Shown in pieces: positions 17,396-27,477 of a DNA stretch of 64,000 nt (the first letter of the stretch is position 1; each line of letters begins with the position of its first letter). Source of the stretch: Pseudoteredinibacter isoporae (GTDB lineage: Bacteria > Pseudomonadota > Gammaproteobacteria > Pseudomonadales > Cellvibrionaceae); NCBI RefSeq assembly GCF_011602085.1, contig NZ_JAAONY010000004.1, positions 201,439-265,438 on the forward strand, in the 5' to 3' direction. Position numbers and translations under genes: made by a program. The notes under the pieces were generated by a model, which ran no database searches, was not told where the DNA came from, and saw only the letters and a program-made list of their open reading frames with translations.

Positions 17396-18491
17396 ATGGA
17401 AATCAATCCGATTATCAACCAGTTGAAAGACCTGCAAACGCGTACCGATACGCTTAGGGGGTATCTTTGACTACGATCATAAGAAAGAACGCCTCGACGA
17501 AGTAGAACTGCTTCTGGGTGAACCTGACGTTTGGAATGATCAGGAGAAGGCCCAGGAATTGGGGCGTGAACGTTCGTCCCTGGAAGCGGTGGTGGAAACC
17601 ATTGATACCCTTGATGGTGGCATTGCCGACGCCCATGAACTGCTGGAAATGGCCGTCGAAGAAGGCGACGAAGACACCGTTGCTGAAGTTGAAGCCGAGA
17701 TTGATGGTTTGAATCAACATCTGGCCAAACTGGAATTCCGTCGGATGTTTTCCGGTGAGATGGACCCCAATAACGCCTATCTGGATATCCAATCGGGTTC
17801 CGGCGGTACCGAAGCCCAGGATTGGGCTGAAATGGTTCTGCGTATGTACTTGCGCTGGGGTGAGGCGAAAGGCTTTAAGACCACTTTAGAAGAAGCGTCA
17901 GCAGGTGATGTGGCTGGCATTAAATCGGCCACTATTCGCTTTGAAGGCGAATACGCATTCGGCTGGTTGAGAACCGAAACCGGTGTTCATCGTCTGGTGC
18001 GCAAATCACCCTTCGATTCCGGCAATCGCCGCCATACCTCGTTCTGTTCTGTGTTTGTGTCTCCGGAAATTGATGACAATATCGAGATTGATATCAATCC
18101 CGCCGATGTTCGTACGGATACCTACCGTGCTTCCGGTGCCGGTGGTCAGCACGTTAACAAAACCGATTCCGCTGTGCGTTTAACCCACGAGCCTACCGGT
18201 ATTGTGGCGGAATGTCAGAGCCAGCGCTCCCAGCATAAAAACCGCGACCAGGCCTGGAAAATGCTGCGTGCAAAATTGTATGAGCAGGAAATGCTCAAGC
18301 GCAATGAAGAGAAGCAAGCTGCTGAAGACAGCAAGGCGGATATCGGTTGGGGTAGCCAGATTCGATCCTATGTACTGGATGATCAGCGCATTAAAGACTT
18401 ACGCACCAGCGTGCAAACCAGCAATTGCCAATCGGTTTTGGATGGCAATCTGGATCAGTTTATTGAAGCCAGCTTGAAAGCGGGTTTGTAA
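17396..18491 (+). CDS. prfB: Peptide chain release factor 2, expressed by programmed +1 frameshift
   Basis: RF2 recognises UAA and UGA and releases the finished peptide. Translation starts at ATG 17396, runs 24 codons to an in-frame TGA (17468-17470), and must shift +1 to continue at GAC 17469, giving 364 residues, the normal RF2 length. Domain landmarks are the stop-codon-reading tripeptide SPF in VRKSPFDSG and the peptidyl-hydrolysis GGQ in [15 protein letters not shown]. Low RF2 lets the ribosome pause at its own stop and slip, so the gene autoregulates. lysS follows after 75 bp, as in many proteobacteria. Confidence 0.97.
17456..17471 (+). promoter_or_regulatory. RF2 programmed frameshift site
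   Basis: AGGGGG (internal Shine-Dalgarno-like), TAT, CTT slip codon, TGA stop, then C. All elements and their spacing match the classical prfB site. Confidence 0.97.
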
Positions 18492-18566
18492 GCCTCTGAA
18501 TAAAACATCCGAACTGAAAACGTTTACTTTTTTAGATTTAACTCTACTGACTAAAGAGCTTTAACC

Positions 18567-20066
18567 ATGAGCGATAACAAGCCACAAGACGAAAACAAAT
18601 TAGTTGCCGTGCGTCGTGAAAAACTCGCGACGATTCGAGCCGAAGATGGGCCTACGTTTCCAAACGATTTTCGCCCCAAACACAAAGCTCAGGACGTTCA
18701 GGATAAATACGCGGAAATCAGTAAAGAGGCCCTCGAAGGCGATGATGTGCAAGTCGGTGTGGCTGGTCGTGTTATGGCGATGCGCGGCCCGTGGGTTGTG
18801 ATCCGCGATGCCAGTGGCACGATTCAGTTGTACATTACCAAAGAAGCCCGTCCATTTGCGAAGCGTCTGGATTTGGGAGATATCGTTGGATGTGAGGGTA
18901 AACTTCACCGCTCCGGTAAGGGCGATCTTTATGTGAATATGGATAAGGTCCAGTTGTTGACCAAGTCCTTGCGTCCATTACCGGACAAATACCACGGCCT
19001 GGCCGATCAGGAAACCCGTTACCGTCAGCGTTATGTGGATCTGATTGTAAACCCTGAAGTGCGTGATGTGTTCCGTACTCGCTCTAAAGTGATTGAGTTC
19101 ATCCGTAGCTATTTAAACGGCAAGGATTACATGGAAGTGGAAACGCCAATGTTACAGGCGATTCCTGGTGGTGCAACAGCGCGTCCTTTTGTAACGCATC
19201 ACAATGCTTTGGACATCGATATGTATTTGCGTATCGCGCCGGAGTTGTACCTGAAGCGTCTGGTTGTGGGTGGTTTCGAGCGTGTTTACGAGATTAACCG
19301 TAACTTCCGTAACGAAGGTTTGTCGACGCGTCACAACCCCGAATTCACCATGTTGGAATTCTACCAGGCTTATGCGGATTACAACGATCTGATGGATTTG
19401 ACTGAAGATATGTTGCGCAAGCTGGCGGAGTCGGTATTGGGTAGTACTCAGGTTCGCTCGACAGTGAAAAACGCCGAAGGCGAAGTGGAAAGCGAAACGG
19501 TTTACGATTTTGCCAAACCATTCCGTCGTTTGTCCGTATTCGATTCCATTCTGCATTTTAATGATGACATCAATGCGGAAGAGCTGGCCGATGAGCAGGG
19601 TGCGCGCAAGATCGCTGAAGGTCTGGGTATTCCTCTGAAAGATATCTGGGGCCTGGGTAAGGTTCAAATCGAAATCTTTGAAAAGACCGTTGAGCATCGT
19701 TTGGATGATCCAACCTTTATTACTCAATATCCAACCGAAGTTTCACCGCTGGCACGTCGCAATGATGACAATCCATTTGTGACCGACCGCTTTGAGTTCT
19801 TTGTCGGTGGTCGGGAGATTGCCAATGGTTTCTCCGAGCTTAACGATGCGGAAGACCAGGCTGAGCGTTTTCAGCAGCAGGTGGCTGAAAAAGATGCCGG
19901 TGATGATGAAGCCATGCACTACGATGCCGATTACGTTCGTGCACTGGAATACGGCTTGCCACCAACTGCCGGTGAAGGGATTGGCATCGACCGTTTGGTG
20001 ATGCTGCTGACCGATTCTCCATCGATTCGTGATGTGTTGCTGTTCCCGGCAATGCGCCCGGAGTAA
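18567..20066 (+). CDS. lysS: Lysyl-tRNA synthetase, class II
   Basis: A 499-residue class II synthetase that charges tRNA-Lys. An N-terminal OB-fold anticodon-binding domain (about 60-170, [20 protein letters not shown]) precedes the catalytic domain with motif 1 near [19 protein letters not shown], motif 2 [20 protein letters not shown] and motif 3 [22 protein letters not shown] 18567. It follows prfB by 75 bp and is followed by ung after 6 bp, so these genes likely share transcripts. Confidence 0.98.
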   Translation: MSDNKPQDENKLVAVRREKLATIRAEDGPTFPNDFRPKHKAQDVQDKYAEISKEALEGDDVQVGVAGRVMAMRGPWVVIRDASGTIQLYITKEARPFAKRLDLGDIVGCEGKLHRSGKGDLYVNMDKVQLLTKSLRPLPDKYHGLADQETRYRQRYVDLIVNPEVRDVFRTRSKVIEFIRSYLNGKDYMEVETPMLQAIPGGATARPFVTHHNALDIDMYLRIAPELYLKRLVVGGFERVYEINRNFRNEGLSTRHNPEFTMLEFYQAYADYNDLMDLTEDMLRKLAESVLGSTQVRSTVKNAEGEVESETVYDFAKPFRRLSVFDSILHFNDDINAEELADEQGARKIAEGLGIPLKDIWGLGKVQIEIFEKTVEHRLDDPTFITQYPTEVSPLARRNDDNPFVTDRFEFFVGGREIANGFSELNDAEDQAERFQQQVAEKDAGDDEAMHYDADYVRALEYGLPPTAGEGIGIDRLVMLLTDSPSIRDVLLFPAMRPE

Positions 20067-20072
20067 GACATT

Positions 20073-20759
20073 ATGGCCAGGGATGTACAGCTAGACCCCA
20101 GTTGGAAAGCGCTGTTGGAAAATGAGTTTGAACAGACTTATATGCAGCAGCTTGGGGATTTTTTGCGGGCCGAAAAGGCGGCGGGAAAAATTATTTTTCC
20201 GCCGGGGCCGCAAATGTTTAATGCCTTGAACAGTACGCCCTTTGAAAAGGTTAAAGTGGTTGTGTTGGGGCAGGATCCCTATCACGGCCCTGGCCAGGCC
20301 CACGGTTTAAGTTTTTCGGTACCGCCCGGTGTCCGAATTCCACCTTCCTTGCTCAATATTTACAAAGAAATCGAACGGGATCTGGGCTTGCCCGTCCCCA
20401 ATCATGGCTGTTTGCAAAGCTGGGCAGAGCAGGGCGTTTTGCTGCTCAATGCGACTTTGTCCGTTCAGCAAGCCAATGCTGGCTCCCATCAAAATAAAGG
20501 CTGGGAACAATTTACCGACCGTATTGTTCAGCTCTTGAGCGAACAGCGTGAAGGTCTGGTCTTTCTGTTGTGGGGCAGTTATGCCCAGAAAAAAGGTCGG
20601 GTTATTGATGGGCAAAAGCACTGCGTTCTGAAGTCCGTCCACCCTTCGCCATTGTCCGCACATCGCGGCTTTCTGGGTTGCGGCCACTTTTCTGCGACTA
20701 ATAATTATTTGCTTCAACGCGGTCAAGCGGCAATCGATTGGTCGGTACCAGCGCTATAG
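20073..20759 (+). CDS. ung: Uracil-DNA glycosylase, family 1
   Basis: A 228-residue base-excision repair enzyme that removes uracil from DNA. The water-activating loop is [18 protein letters not shown] with catalytic Asp68; the DNA-intercalating loop [14 protein letters not shown] supplies the catalytic His. Six bases after lysS. Confidence 0.97.
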   Translation: MARDVQLDPSWKALLENEFEQTYMQQLGDFLRAEKAAGKIIFPPGPQMFNALNSTPFEKVKVVVLGQDPYHGPGQAHGLSFSVPPGVRIPPSLLNIYKEIERDLGLPVPNHGCLQSWAEQGVLLLNATLSVQQANAGSHQNKGWEQFTDRIVQLLSEQREGLVFLLWGSYAQKKGRVIDGQKHCVLKSVHPSPLSAHRGFLGCGHFSATNNYLLQRGQAAIDWSVPAL

Positions 20760-20893
20760 TTTTATTGCGGGACTGGCTTTTCCGTGTGTCCAGTTGTCTT
20801 CGATGTGACTTTGGATGACTTTTTATTGGAAGCAGAAGTTTTTTGTGATATTTCCGTGATAAATTGAACTCATGCTTAGGTTCTATAAAAAGA

Positions 20894-21796
20894 ATGAGTA
20901 TGAGGTACCCATTGAACTCACAATTGAGCTGGTCTGATTATTGGCAAACAGGTGCTGCACAATCCTTGCAGGCACATTCAGCTAATCCCATAAAACAGTT
21001 CGTACAAACGTATTTTGTATCAAAACTGCAGCGCCAGGAAAGCATTCTCGATTTAGCGACCGGAAATGGTGCACTGTTACAGCAATTACCTGATGATCAC
21101 AGTGGTTTTTGTGTGGGAGTGGACTACAGCGAAATCGCCCCGAGCGCAGCACTGCGCCAGCAACATCACTTCAGCCGCATGGACGGTTCCAATCTCGCCT
21201 TTCCCGACGAAAGTTTTGATTGGGTCATCAGTCAGTTTGGTTTTGAATACGTTTCCAGAGAGGAAGGCATTAAGGAGCTGTGCCGGGTTTTACACGCGCA
21301 ATCCCAGTTACTTTTACTTTGCCATCGTAAGGATTCCCTGTTGTGCCGTCATTCTCAACAACAGTTGATGGAAGGCCGCTGCATTCTGGACAGTGGTTTG
21401 TTCTCATCGGCTTGGCAGTGGTGCCAGTATGCGGATACCGATAAATCCGATCGGGCTGGTTTGCAAAAGCTGATGACTTCCTTGATGAAAGAGATTCGCC
21501 TACCTAAGGATTCCAGTTTACTGTTTGCTTTGTTGCAAAGCCTTGCGAAATTGCTCACGGATGTGCAAAACGATCGAGTGCGCGGGGAATCCGCGCAGAA
21601 AATTATCGGTCAGTGGCAGTCTTCTTTGCTTGCCAATATTGACCGACTCGAGCAGCAGGTTGAGGTTGCTTTGAGCGGTGCGGATCAGAAGCGTTTAGTG
21701 GAATCCATCAGGCAAGAAGGATTTAAAGCCAAGACAGTTGCCCTGGCGGAACAGGGCAGGCCGTTAGCTTGGGGCATGTACTTTTCGCGAGGCTAG
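20894..21796 (+). CDS. Class I SAM-dependent methyltransferase
   Basis: About 300 residues with a Rossmann methyltransferase core: motif I ILDLATGNGALLQQL, motif II VGVDYSEIAPSA, DGSNLAFPDESFDWVISQFGFEYV (acidic and post-II loops, given in part). The C-terminal 130 residues are helical and not typical of the small methyltransferases, so the acceptor is unclear. The start is uncertain: ATG 20894 or 20900 are likely, an upstream TTG at 20864 is less so, and none has a strong ribosome site. It is convergent with the HDOD gene. Confidence 0.8.
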   Translation: MSMRYPLNSQLSWSDYWQTGAAQSLQAHSANPIKQFVQTYFVSKLQRQESILDLATGNGALLQQLPDDHSGFCVGVDYSEIAPSAALRQQHHFSRMDGSNLAFPDESFDWVISQFGFEYVSREEGIKELCRVLHAQSQLLLLCHRKDSLLCRHSQQQLMEGRCILDSGLFSSAWQWCQYADTDKSDRAGLQKLMTSLMKEIRLPKDSSLLFALLQSLAKLLTDVQNDRVRGESAQKIIGQWQSSLLANIDRLEQQVEVALSGADQKRLVESIRQEGFKAKTVALAEQGRPLAWGMYFSRG

Positions 21797-21835
21797 AATG
21801 CGTTTTGCGAGTGCAGGGCCTTCAAGCTATCGTTC

Positions 21836-22672
21836 TTAAGTCAGCATTGCCATTGCCGCTTCCATTTCGGCGGAAATATCTTCGCCTTCGGCATCTTCCA
21901 TATTCGGGTCAAGTCCCAGGCGCGCGAATGCGGTTACGGTGTTGTAGTCCACATTCGCGAAGGGGTGATTCCCTCCCATATAACTTTGTAGCATGGCGAC
22001 GGTGACAATATCCGCGTAGCCAACACTGTCCGATTCGCGGGTGAAATCCAAATGTTCGCTGGGAACATGCACCAGCTCCGGAGAAAATTCCCAGGTGCTT
22101 AGAATTTTGTCTCCCAATTCTGCGCCCAGGTCGTAGACCAGCATATCCAGTACGAATGGATTGTTCAGAGCATCGGGGTTTTCTTCGGCGTATTTAAAAA
22201 TCGGCAGAGAGCCAATATTGTGCACGAGTCCTGCCAGTGTCGCCTGATCGGGCTGCAAGTCGGTGCGAAATTTACACAGCACATTACACATGCCGGCAAT
22301 TTCACTGGAACGGCTCCAGACTTCTCGGATGCGACGGTCAATTTCTTTCGATTTCGCCTGGAACATCTGCTCCATGGCCAGACCCATTGCCAGTGAGGCG
22401 GTAAATTGCAAACCCAGACGGGAGAGGGCCATTTGCAGATTGGTGATTTCCTGTGCGCCGCGCATCGTTGGGCTGTTGGCCACTTTAATAATGCGTGCAG
22501 TCAAGGCGACATCATTGCCGATTACTTTGTGCAAATCCATCACGCCTGCATCGGGATCTTCAGCAACCTCCCGGACCTGCAAAGCGATCTCTGGCAGGCT
22601 TGGGAGTACCAATTCGTCATTATCAATGGCGGAAAGAATATCTGTTCGGGCTTGGGCCGCTAGTGGATTCAT
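21836..22672 (-). CDS. HDOD-domain protein
   Basis: A 278-residue protein consisting essentially of one HDOD domain, a non-catalytic relative of the HD hydrolases. Seen: LPSLPEIALQVREVAEDP at the start, IGNDVALTARIIKVANSP, the SRLGLQFTASLAMGLAMEQMF helix and the degenerate HD position LAGLVHNIGSLPIF. HDOD proteins act in signalling, often connected with c-di-GMP, chemotaxis or stress responses, through protein contacts. No partner domain is fused. It is 56 bp upstream of nothing on its strand; ygfZ ends just before its start. Confidence 0.9.
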   Translation of the reverse strand: MNPLAAQARTDILSAIDNDELVLPSLPEIALQVREVAEDPDAGVMDLHKVIGNDVALTARIIKVANSPTMRGAQEITNLQMALSRLGLQFTASLAMGLAMEQMFQAKSKEIDRRIREVWSRSSEIAGMCNVLCKFRTDLQPDQATLAGLVHNIGSLPIFKYAEENPDALNNPFVLDMLVYDLGAELGDKILSTWEFSPELVHVPSEHLDFTRESDSVGYADIVTVAMLQSYMGGNHPFANVDYNTVTAFARLGLDPNMEDAEGEDISAEMEAAMAMLT

Positions 22673-22728
22673 CGCATCGTCTCATCTAAGGCTTGGCTTT
22701 TTCCGGCCGCCTTAATGAGCGGCCCTAT

Positions 22729-23739
22729 TTAAGTTATAGCATATGGGAGCGGTTCGACCGTGAAATTCCATGGTCCATCCGGAGACAGCGCGAGGGCTTT
22801 TTCAGCGGCGTCATCTTTAATGACCGCGAGGGCTTCAATACCTTCCGAGCTGATTGCAATATTCACCAGCTCACCGACAGCCTGTTTACTGTCGGCACAA
22901 AAAAGTTCGGCGCCGCTTTTTAAGCTTGTACTATCGAAATCGTCAGCGTTATCAGCCTTGTTCAGTAGGCGAACAGTATGACGTTTCAGATTACCCCGGT
23001 ACTGCATTCTGGCGATAATTTCCTGGCCGGTATAACACCCTTTCTGGTAGTTGATGCCGTCCAGTTCGTTGAAATTCAACATTTGGGGAATGATCGATTC
23101 TTCCACCCCAGCCTCGATTTCAGCGATACCCGCTCGAATATCCAATAACCTCCAATAGGCGTTATCGACCAATAGCGGCTCAGACTTTAACTGATCGAGC
23201 AAATTCTTCATTCGCTCACTGTCTGTCCAGATCTCAAAGCGGTCTCCGGAAATATTGAGTATTTGCACGCCATTATGCTCGGCACATTGTCCGTCTTTGG
23301 GTCGCGGTAATTGCCAAGCCTGAAGCTGGTTTTCGGCATTGGTGCCACTCAAACCCAGGCCGAGAAGGTCGCTGTTCACGCTGAGTTCCGCCTTGGAGAA
23401 AATAGCGTATTTCGCCAGCGCCTTATGGGCGTTTTCGGAAATATTATGGCGCAGTATCAGACGGATATGCTCTTCACCCAGCGCGCTGGCCCGAAAGCTG
23501 CTCAACATGCGGCCCTTATGGTTGCAATGAGCCCCCAGGCGCCATTGGGTATCGCTGACCTCATCGAGGTCGCAGCTTAATTGGCCTTGTAAAAAGCTTT
23601 TGCTGTCTGGCCCGATGACCTCAAGTGCTGACTTGTGATCGAGGGGACATAGGAGCAGGGTGCTCTCATCAATGGCATCAGATTGGCTACTGAGAAGTGT
23701 GTAATTGGAGGCTTGTACAAGTTCTGACCAGCTGTTCAT
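22729..23739 (-). CDS. ygfZ: YgfZ, folate-binding protein for Fe-S enzyme maintenance
   Basis: A 336-residue member of the GcvT/YgfZ family. The diagnostic motif KGCYTGQEI with its conserved Cys is at about residues 235-243. YgfZ binds tetrahydrofolate and supports the activity of certain Fe-S enzymes such as MiaB. The gene is divergent from sdhE (start to start about 110 bp), a common arrangement. Length is as usual for the family. Confidence 0.92.
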   Translation of the reverse strand: MNSWSELVQASNYTLLSSQSDAIDESTLLLCPLDHKSALEVIGPDSKSFLQGQLSCDLDEVSDTQWRLGAHCNHKGRMLSSFRASALGEEHIRLILRHNISENAHKALAKYAIFSKAELSVNSDLLGLGLSGTNAENQLQAWQLPRPKDGQCAEHNGVQILNISGDRFEIWTDSERMKNLLDQLKSEPLLVDNAYWRLLDIRAGIAEIEAGVEESIIPQMLNFNELDGINYQKGCYTGQEIIARMQYRGNLKRHTVRLLNKADNADDFDSTSLKSGAELFCADSKQAVGELVNIAISSEGIEALAVIKDDAAEKALALSPDGPWNFTVEPLPYAIT

Positions 23740-23847
23740 AGCAATTCCTATTTCAATGCGGTGGCCATTGTAAAATATTTTGCTTCAGCTGTGGTCGCTG
23801 TTATCGCCTTTAACTTATAATTGTCGAAAGCTGAATTCGAGGTAACT

Positions 23848-24093
23848 ATGGATAAAAATCGCCTGTTTTGGGGCAGCCGACGGGGCATGTTAGAACTGGA
23901 CCTGGTGTTATTGCCGTTTTTGGAAAATATTTATCCCGGTCTCGATCAGGAAGACAAAGAGCGTTATTGGGCGCTGCTGGAATGTGAAGACCAGGATATG
24001 TTTGGTTGGTTTTTAAAGCGCAAAGATCCGGATGATCCTGAGTTGTTGAAGATCGTTACGATCATTCGCAACAATACCGGTTTGCAAGAATAG
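23848..24093 (+). CDS. sdhE: SdhE, succinate dehydrogenase flavinylation factor
   Basis: An 81-residue protein that helps attach FAD to SdhA and FrdA. ATG 23848 follows GAGGT by five bases. The family motif region WGSRRGMLELDLVLLPFL (RGxxE at residues 10-14) and the C-terminal LLECEDQDMFGWFLKRKDP are clear. The ygfX gene starts four bases later, so they are co-translated. Confidence 0.95.
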   Translation: MDKNRLFWGSRRGMLELDLVLLPFLENIYPGLDQEDKERYWALLECEDQDMFGWFLKRKDPDDPELLKIVTIIRNNTGLQE

Positions 24094-24097
24094 CACC

Positions 24098-24667
24098 TTG
24101 CAAGAAAAGCGGCTGCCAAGATCAATATCCGGCCGCCGCTTTGCTGTCAGGCTGCGCTTGCAGCCTTCCGTCTTTCTCTCCTTTTTGATCTGTATTCTCC
24201 ACGGTTTGTTGTTTTTGGCGTTGTTGTTGACGTCCAGGCTTTCCCCTTTTGTGTATATGGCCATTCTGTTTCTCATGATGATCAGTGTGGGCTTGTGGTT
24301 GCTTCGCCATTGGTCGATGTCCGCTTTTGTTTTGTGTTTGCGTGATGAGCAAGCGCGTTCTCAAGGTGCATGTTCCGGTCTTCTGCAAGGGCCGGGTGAC
24401 GACTTGTTAAACCCACCCGAAGCCCGCCTGGAATGGCAGCATTTCGAGTTGATGATTTGGCGAGTGGAGGTATCCAGCGAGCTTGTCGCGAAGCAGTTGG
24501 AATCCAGCGTAGGTTCGGCGGAGGCAAATTACTGGCAACTGATTTGTCGGCATTTGTGGGCGGTTTTACCCACCCATCATTTTCGCTGGCGACTGCTGTT
24601 GCTGCGTAGAGATCACGATGCTGAGGCTTGGCGTTTGCTTTGCCAGAGAGTTCGCTTACTTGCTTGA
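24098..24667 (+). CDS. YgfX/CptA-like inner membrane protein
   Basis: A 189-residue protein with a TTG start immediately after sdhE. Residues 24-70 form two adjacent membrane helices ([20 protein letters not shown] and a second from about 49), and the rest is a soluble domain rich in Trp and Arg, which is the plan of YgfX (CptA), the usual partner of SdhE. Sequence conservation is low in this family, so the assignment rests mostly on topology and position. Its 3' end overlaps the convergent nadB by 12 bp. Confidence 0.75.
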   Translation: MQEKRLPRSISGRRFAVRLRLQPSVFLSFLICILHGLLFLALLLTSRLSPFVYMAILFLMMISVGLWLLRHWSMSAFVLCLRDEQARSQGACSGLLQGPGDDLLNPPEARLEWQHFELMIWRVEVSSELVAKQLESSVGSAEANYWQLICRHLWAVLPTHHFRWRLLLLRRDHDAEAWRLLCQRVRLLA

Positions 24668-26284
24668 AGTGCTGACGATCAGATCCTGACCGGCAAAGTT
24701 CATTGGCACTAAAATGGTATCTTTGGCGACGTTGGATAGATCCGGATAATCCAGGGAGTAATGCAGGCCACGGCTTTCCTTACGGCCCATAGCAGAGCGA
24801 ATAATCAACTCAGCCACCGTCGCCAGATTGCGAAGTTCGATCTGGTCATTGCTGACTTTGTAGTTGCTGTAGTATTCAGCTATTTCCTTCTGCAGTAACT
24901 TGATGCGATGAGTTGCACGTTCCAGACGCTTGCGAGTTCTCACAATGCCCACGTAGTCCCACATAAAGCGGCGCAATTCGTCCCAGTTGTGAGAGATGAC
25001 CACGTCTTCATCCGAGTCGGTCACACGTGAAGCATCCCAGGGGGCGATGGTTTGAATGTCGGCGACATTGTTAATGGTCTCGCTGATGTGTCGAGCGGCC
25101 GCTTGGGCGTAGACGATGCACTCCAGCAGCGAGTTGCTGGCCATGCGATTGGCGCCGTGCAGGCCGGTGAAGGAGGTTTCTCCAATGGCATACAGTTGTT
25201 GCAAGTCGGTCTGGCCGTTGTGATCAACCACGACGCCACCACAGGTGTAGTGCGCGGCGGGTACCACGGGAATCCATTCCTTGCTGATATCAATGCCAAA
25301 CTCCATGCAGCGCGCCTTCACGGTAGGGAAGTGTTCGGCAATAAACGCTTCGGGTTTATGGCTGATGTCGAGATACAGGCAGTCACTACCCAGGCGTTTC
25401 ATTTCATGGTCAATGGCACGAGCGACGATATCACGTGGGGCTAGTTCTTCGCGTTCGTCGAAACGATGCATAAAGCGTTCGCCATTGGGCAAGCGCAGGT
25501 AAGCGCCTTCTCCGCGAAGGGCTTCGGTAATCAAAAAGGATTTGGCCTTGGGGTGGAACAGGCAGGTCGGATGGAACTGGTTGAATTCCATATTGGCAAT
25601 ACGGCAGCCCGCACGCCAGGCCATAGCGATGCCGTCACCTGATGCTCCATCCGGGTTACTGGTGTACAGATACACTTTGCTGGCGCCACCGGTTGCCAGA
25701 ATAACGGCTTTGGCCTGGAACAAATCGACCCGGTCTTTCGGTCGGTTATAGACATAGGCTCCGGCGCAACGCAGTTTGCGGCTTTTGGGGCTGGGCTGTT
25801 TGACCAGATCCACTGCAATGTGATGGGCGTAAATATCAATGTTTTCGTGTGACAGGGCCCGTTCGGACAGCGCAGAATGCACAGCCTGGCCGGTGGCGTC
25901 GGCACTGTGAATGATTCGGCGGTGACTGTGGCCGCCTTCTTTGGTGAGGTGGTAATCCTCGCCTTCGGCTTCGCGAGTGAAATCGACGCCTTGATCAATC
26001 AGCCAGCGAATGGCGTCGGCACTGTTTTCCACGGTAAAGCGTACGGAGTCCTCGTGGCACAGCCCCGCACCGGCATCCAGTGTGTCGTTGACATGGGCTT
26101 CTACGGAATCTTCGGAATCCAGAACGGCGGCGATGCCACCTTGGGCGAACCAGGTAGAGCCCTGGTTGATGTCGGATTTGCTCAACACCGCAACTTGAAA
26201 GCGTTCGGCCAGATTAAGTGCCAGGGTGAGGCCAGCGGCGCCACTTCCAATAATAAGCACATCGTATTGGTGTTGAGTTTTCAT
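24656..26284 (-). CDS. nadB: L-aspartate oxidase
   Basis: A 542-residue flavoenzyme that oxidises aspartate to iminoaspartate, the first step of de novo NAD synthesis, passed to quinolinate synthase NadA. ATG 26284 has AGGAAG upstream. FAD motif [17 protein letters not shown] near residue 11; [13 protein letters not shown], and the [24 protein letters not shown] active-site region, given in part; [12 protein letters not shown] with the catalytic His/Arg neighbourhood; [16 protein letters not shown]. It lies back to back with rpoE, as in Pseudomonas. Confidence 0.96.
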   Translation of the reverse strand: MKTQHQYDVLIIGSGAAGLTLALNLAERFQVAVLSKSDINQGSTWFAQGGIAAVLDSEDSVEAHVNDTLDAGAGLCHEDSVRFTVENSADAIRWLIDQGVDFTREAEGEDYHLTKEGGHSHRRIIHSADATGQAVHSALSERALSHENIDIYAHHIAVDLVKQPSPKSRKLRCAGAYVYNRPKDRVDLFQAKAVILATGGASKVYLYTSNPDGASGDGIAMAWRAGCRIANMEFNQFHPTCLFHPKAKSFLITEALRGEGAYLRLPNGERFMHRFDEREELAPRDIVARAIDHEMKRLGSDCLYLDISHKPEAFIAEHFPTVKARCMEFGIDISKEWIPVVPAAHYTCGGVVVDHNGQTDLQQLYAIGETSFTGLHGANRMASNSLLECIVYAQAAARHISETINNVADIQTIAPWDASRVTDSDEDVVISHNWDELRRFMWDYVGIVRTRKRLERATHRIKLLQKEIAEYYSNYKVSNDQIELRNLATVAELIIRSAMGRKESRGLHYSLDYPDLSNVAKDTILVPMNFAGQDLIVSTSSK

Positions 26285-26423
26285 ACTGTTCTTCCTAAAG
26301 CGAGCTGGCGCTAGTATACCGTATCTGCACATTTGAGGGGGTGATGGATAATCTTTGCAAAGACAGTGGCTTAGTCCGGGTAACTTAGGTAAAACTTAAA
26401 CTTGTGGATTAGTGATTTGTCCG

Positions 26424-26453
26424 GGAACTTGTGCAGCACTAACCAGTCTATGA
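26424..26453 (+). promoter_or_regulatory. Sigma E-type promoter of rpoE
   Basis: GGAACTT (26424-26430) and TCTATGA (26447-26453) separated by 16 bp match the sigma E/AlgU consensus (GGAACTT-N16-TCtgA). A near copy of the upstream element, GTCCGGGTAACTT, lies 45 bp earlier. The site is 110 bp before rpoE and indicates autoregulation. Confidence 0.75.
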
Positions 26454-26563
26454 GCTATCTTTGGTTCGCCCGTGCTAAACTGATGCGCTAGAAGCGACCT
26501 CTATATAGTAAGAAGAAAGAACAATAGTGTATCTGCCCGAGAGCAGATTGTTTGGAGTGAGGA

Positions 26564-27148
26564 ATGGCAGCGCAGTCGGCGCCAACAACGGACCAGCAGC
26601 TGGTAGAGCGTGTACAGAAGGGGGATAAGAAAGCCTTCGATTTGCTGGTGCTTAAATATCAGCACAAAATTCTATCGATCATCAGCCGCTACATTAAAGA
26701 TTCGGCTGAGGTTCATGATGTGGCTCAGGAAGCCTTTATTAAGGCGTACCGGGCTCTCCCGAATTTCCGTGGCGACAGCGCCTTTTATACCTGGCTCTAT
26801 CGTATCGCGATCAATACCGCAAAGAATTTTCTGGTGTCCCGTAACCGCCGTCCACCGGCCAGCGATGTCGAGGTGGAAGAGGCCGAGTTTTACGGTGGCA
26901 GCGAGTATTTAAAAGATGTGGATAGCCCGGAAAACAATTTGTTCCGGGACGAGCTGCAAGAGGTGGTCGACCGCGCCATTACTGATTTGCCCGAAGACCT
27001 GCGAACCGCCGTAACTCTGCGCGAGATGGAAGGTTTAAGCTACGAAGAAATTGCCAGTGTTATGGCCTGCCCGGTGGGTACTGTTCGTTCACGTATATTC
27101 CGTGCCCGAGAGGCTATCGAAAAGGCCATGTCGCCCTTATTGCGATAA
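26564..27148 (+). CDS. rpoE: RNA polymerase sigma factor RpoE (AlgU)
   Basis: A 194-residue ECF sigma factor for envelope stress. Region 2 (LVERVQKGDKKAFDLLVLKY, then AQEAFIKAYRALPNFRG with WLYRIAINTAKNFL) recognises the -10 element; region 4 (DLPEDLRTAVTLREMEGLSY, then MACPVGTVRSRIFRAREAI) the -35. The DVEVEEAEFYGG linker is as in E. coli RpoE and P. aeruginosa AlgU. The anti-sigma factor and its modulators follow, but only after an unusually long gap. Confidence 0.97.
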   Translation: MAAQSAPTTDQQLVERVQKGDKKAFDLLVLKYQHKILSIISRYIKDSAEVHDVAQEAFIKAYRALPNFRGDSAFYTWLYRIAINTAKNFLVSRNRRPPASDVEVEEAEFYGGSEYLKDVDSPENNLFRDELQEVVDRAITDLPEDLRTAVTLREMEGLSYEEIASVMACPVGTVRSRIFRAREAIEKAMSPLLR

Positions 27149-27477
27149 GGGGACGAGGGAAAGCCCTTACACGGGCCTCCGTAGAGACGATTTTGCCGCT
27201 GTGGCTCAAGATAAGTGCCTAAACAGGCGCGTAAAGAGACGCGTGGATAGGTAGAGCGTGGTGGGTGAGTTCATGCTCCCCAGCCGCACAGGTGACAAGA
27301 AATGTGCGATGGTTCAAAATTGTGTGAGCTTTTTGTGAACCTTTTGACAAGTCTTGAGTCCTATTGAATGATCCGGAGTGTCGCAGCTCCGGAAATTGTT
27401 TTGGTAACTCGTGAAAACGAAGCCGCTTATACTTTGCTAACACTAGGGCACCAGAGAGTGTCTAATGGGGAAACGCT
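27149..27477 (+). other. 329-bp gap between rpoE and rseA
   Basis: The two genes are normally a few tens of bases apart. Nothing protein-like is present. It contains two hairpins: GGTTCA / TGAACC followed by TTTT (27311-27345, terminator-like but short) and CCGGAG / CTCCGG with an 8-base loop (27373-27392). It may hold a second promoter, an attenuator or a small RNA. Confidence 0.5.

Noticed and set aside
17468..17470. Stop codon in prfB as a disabling mutation
   Set aside because: All parts of the programmed frameshift signal surround it.
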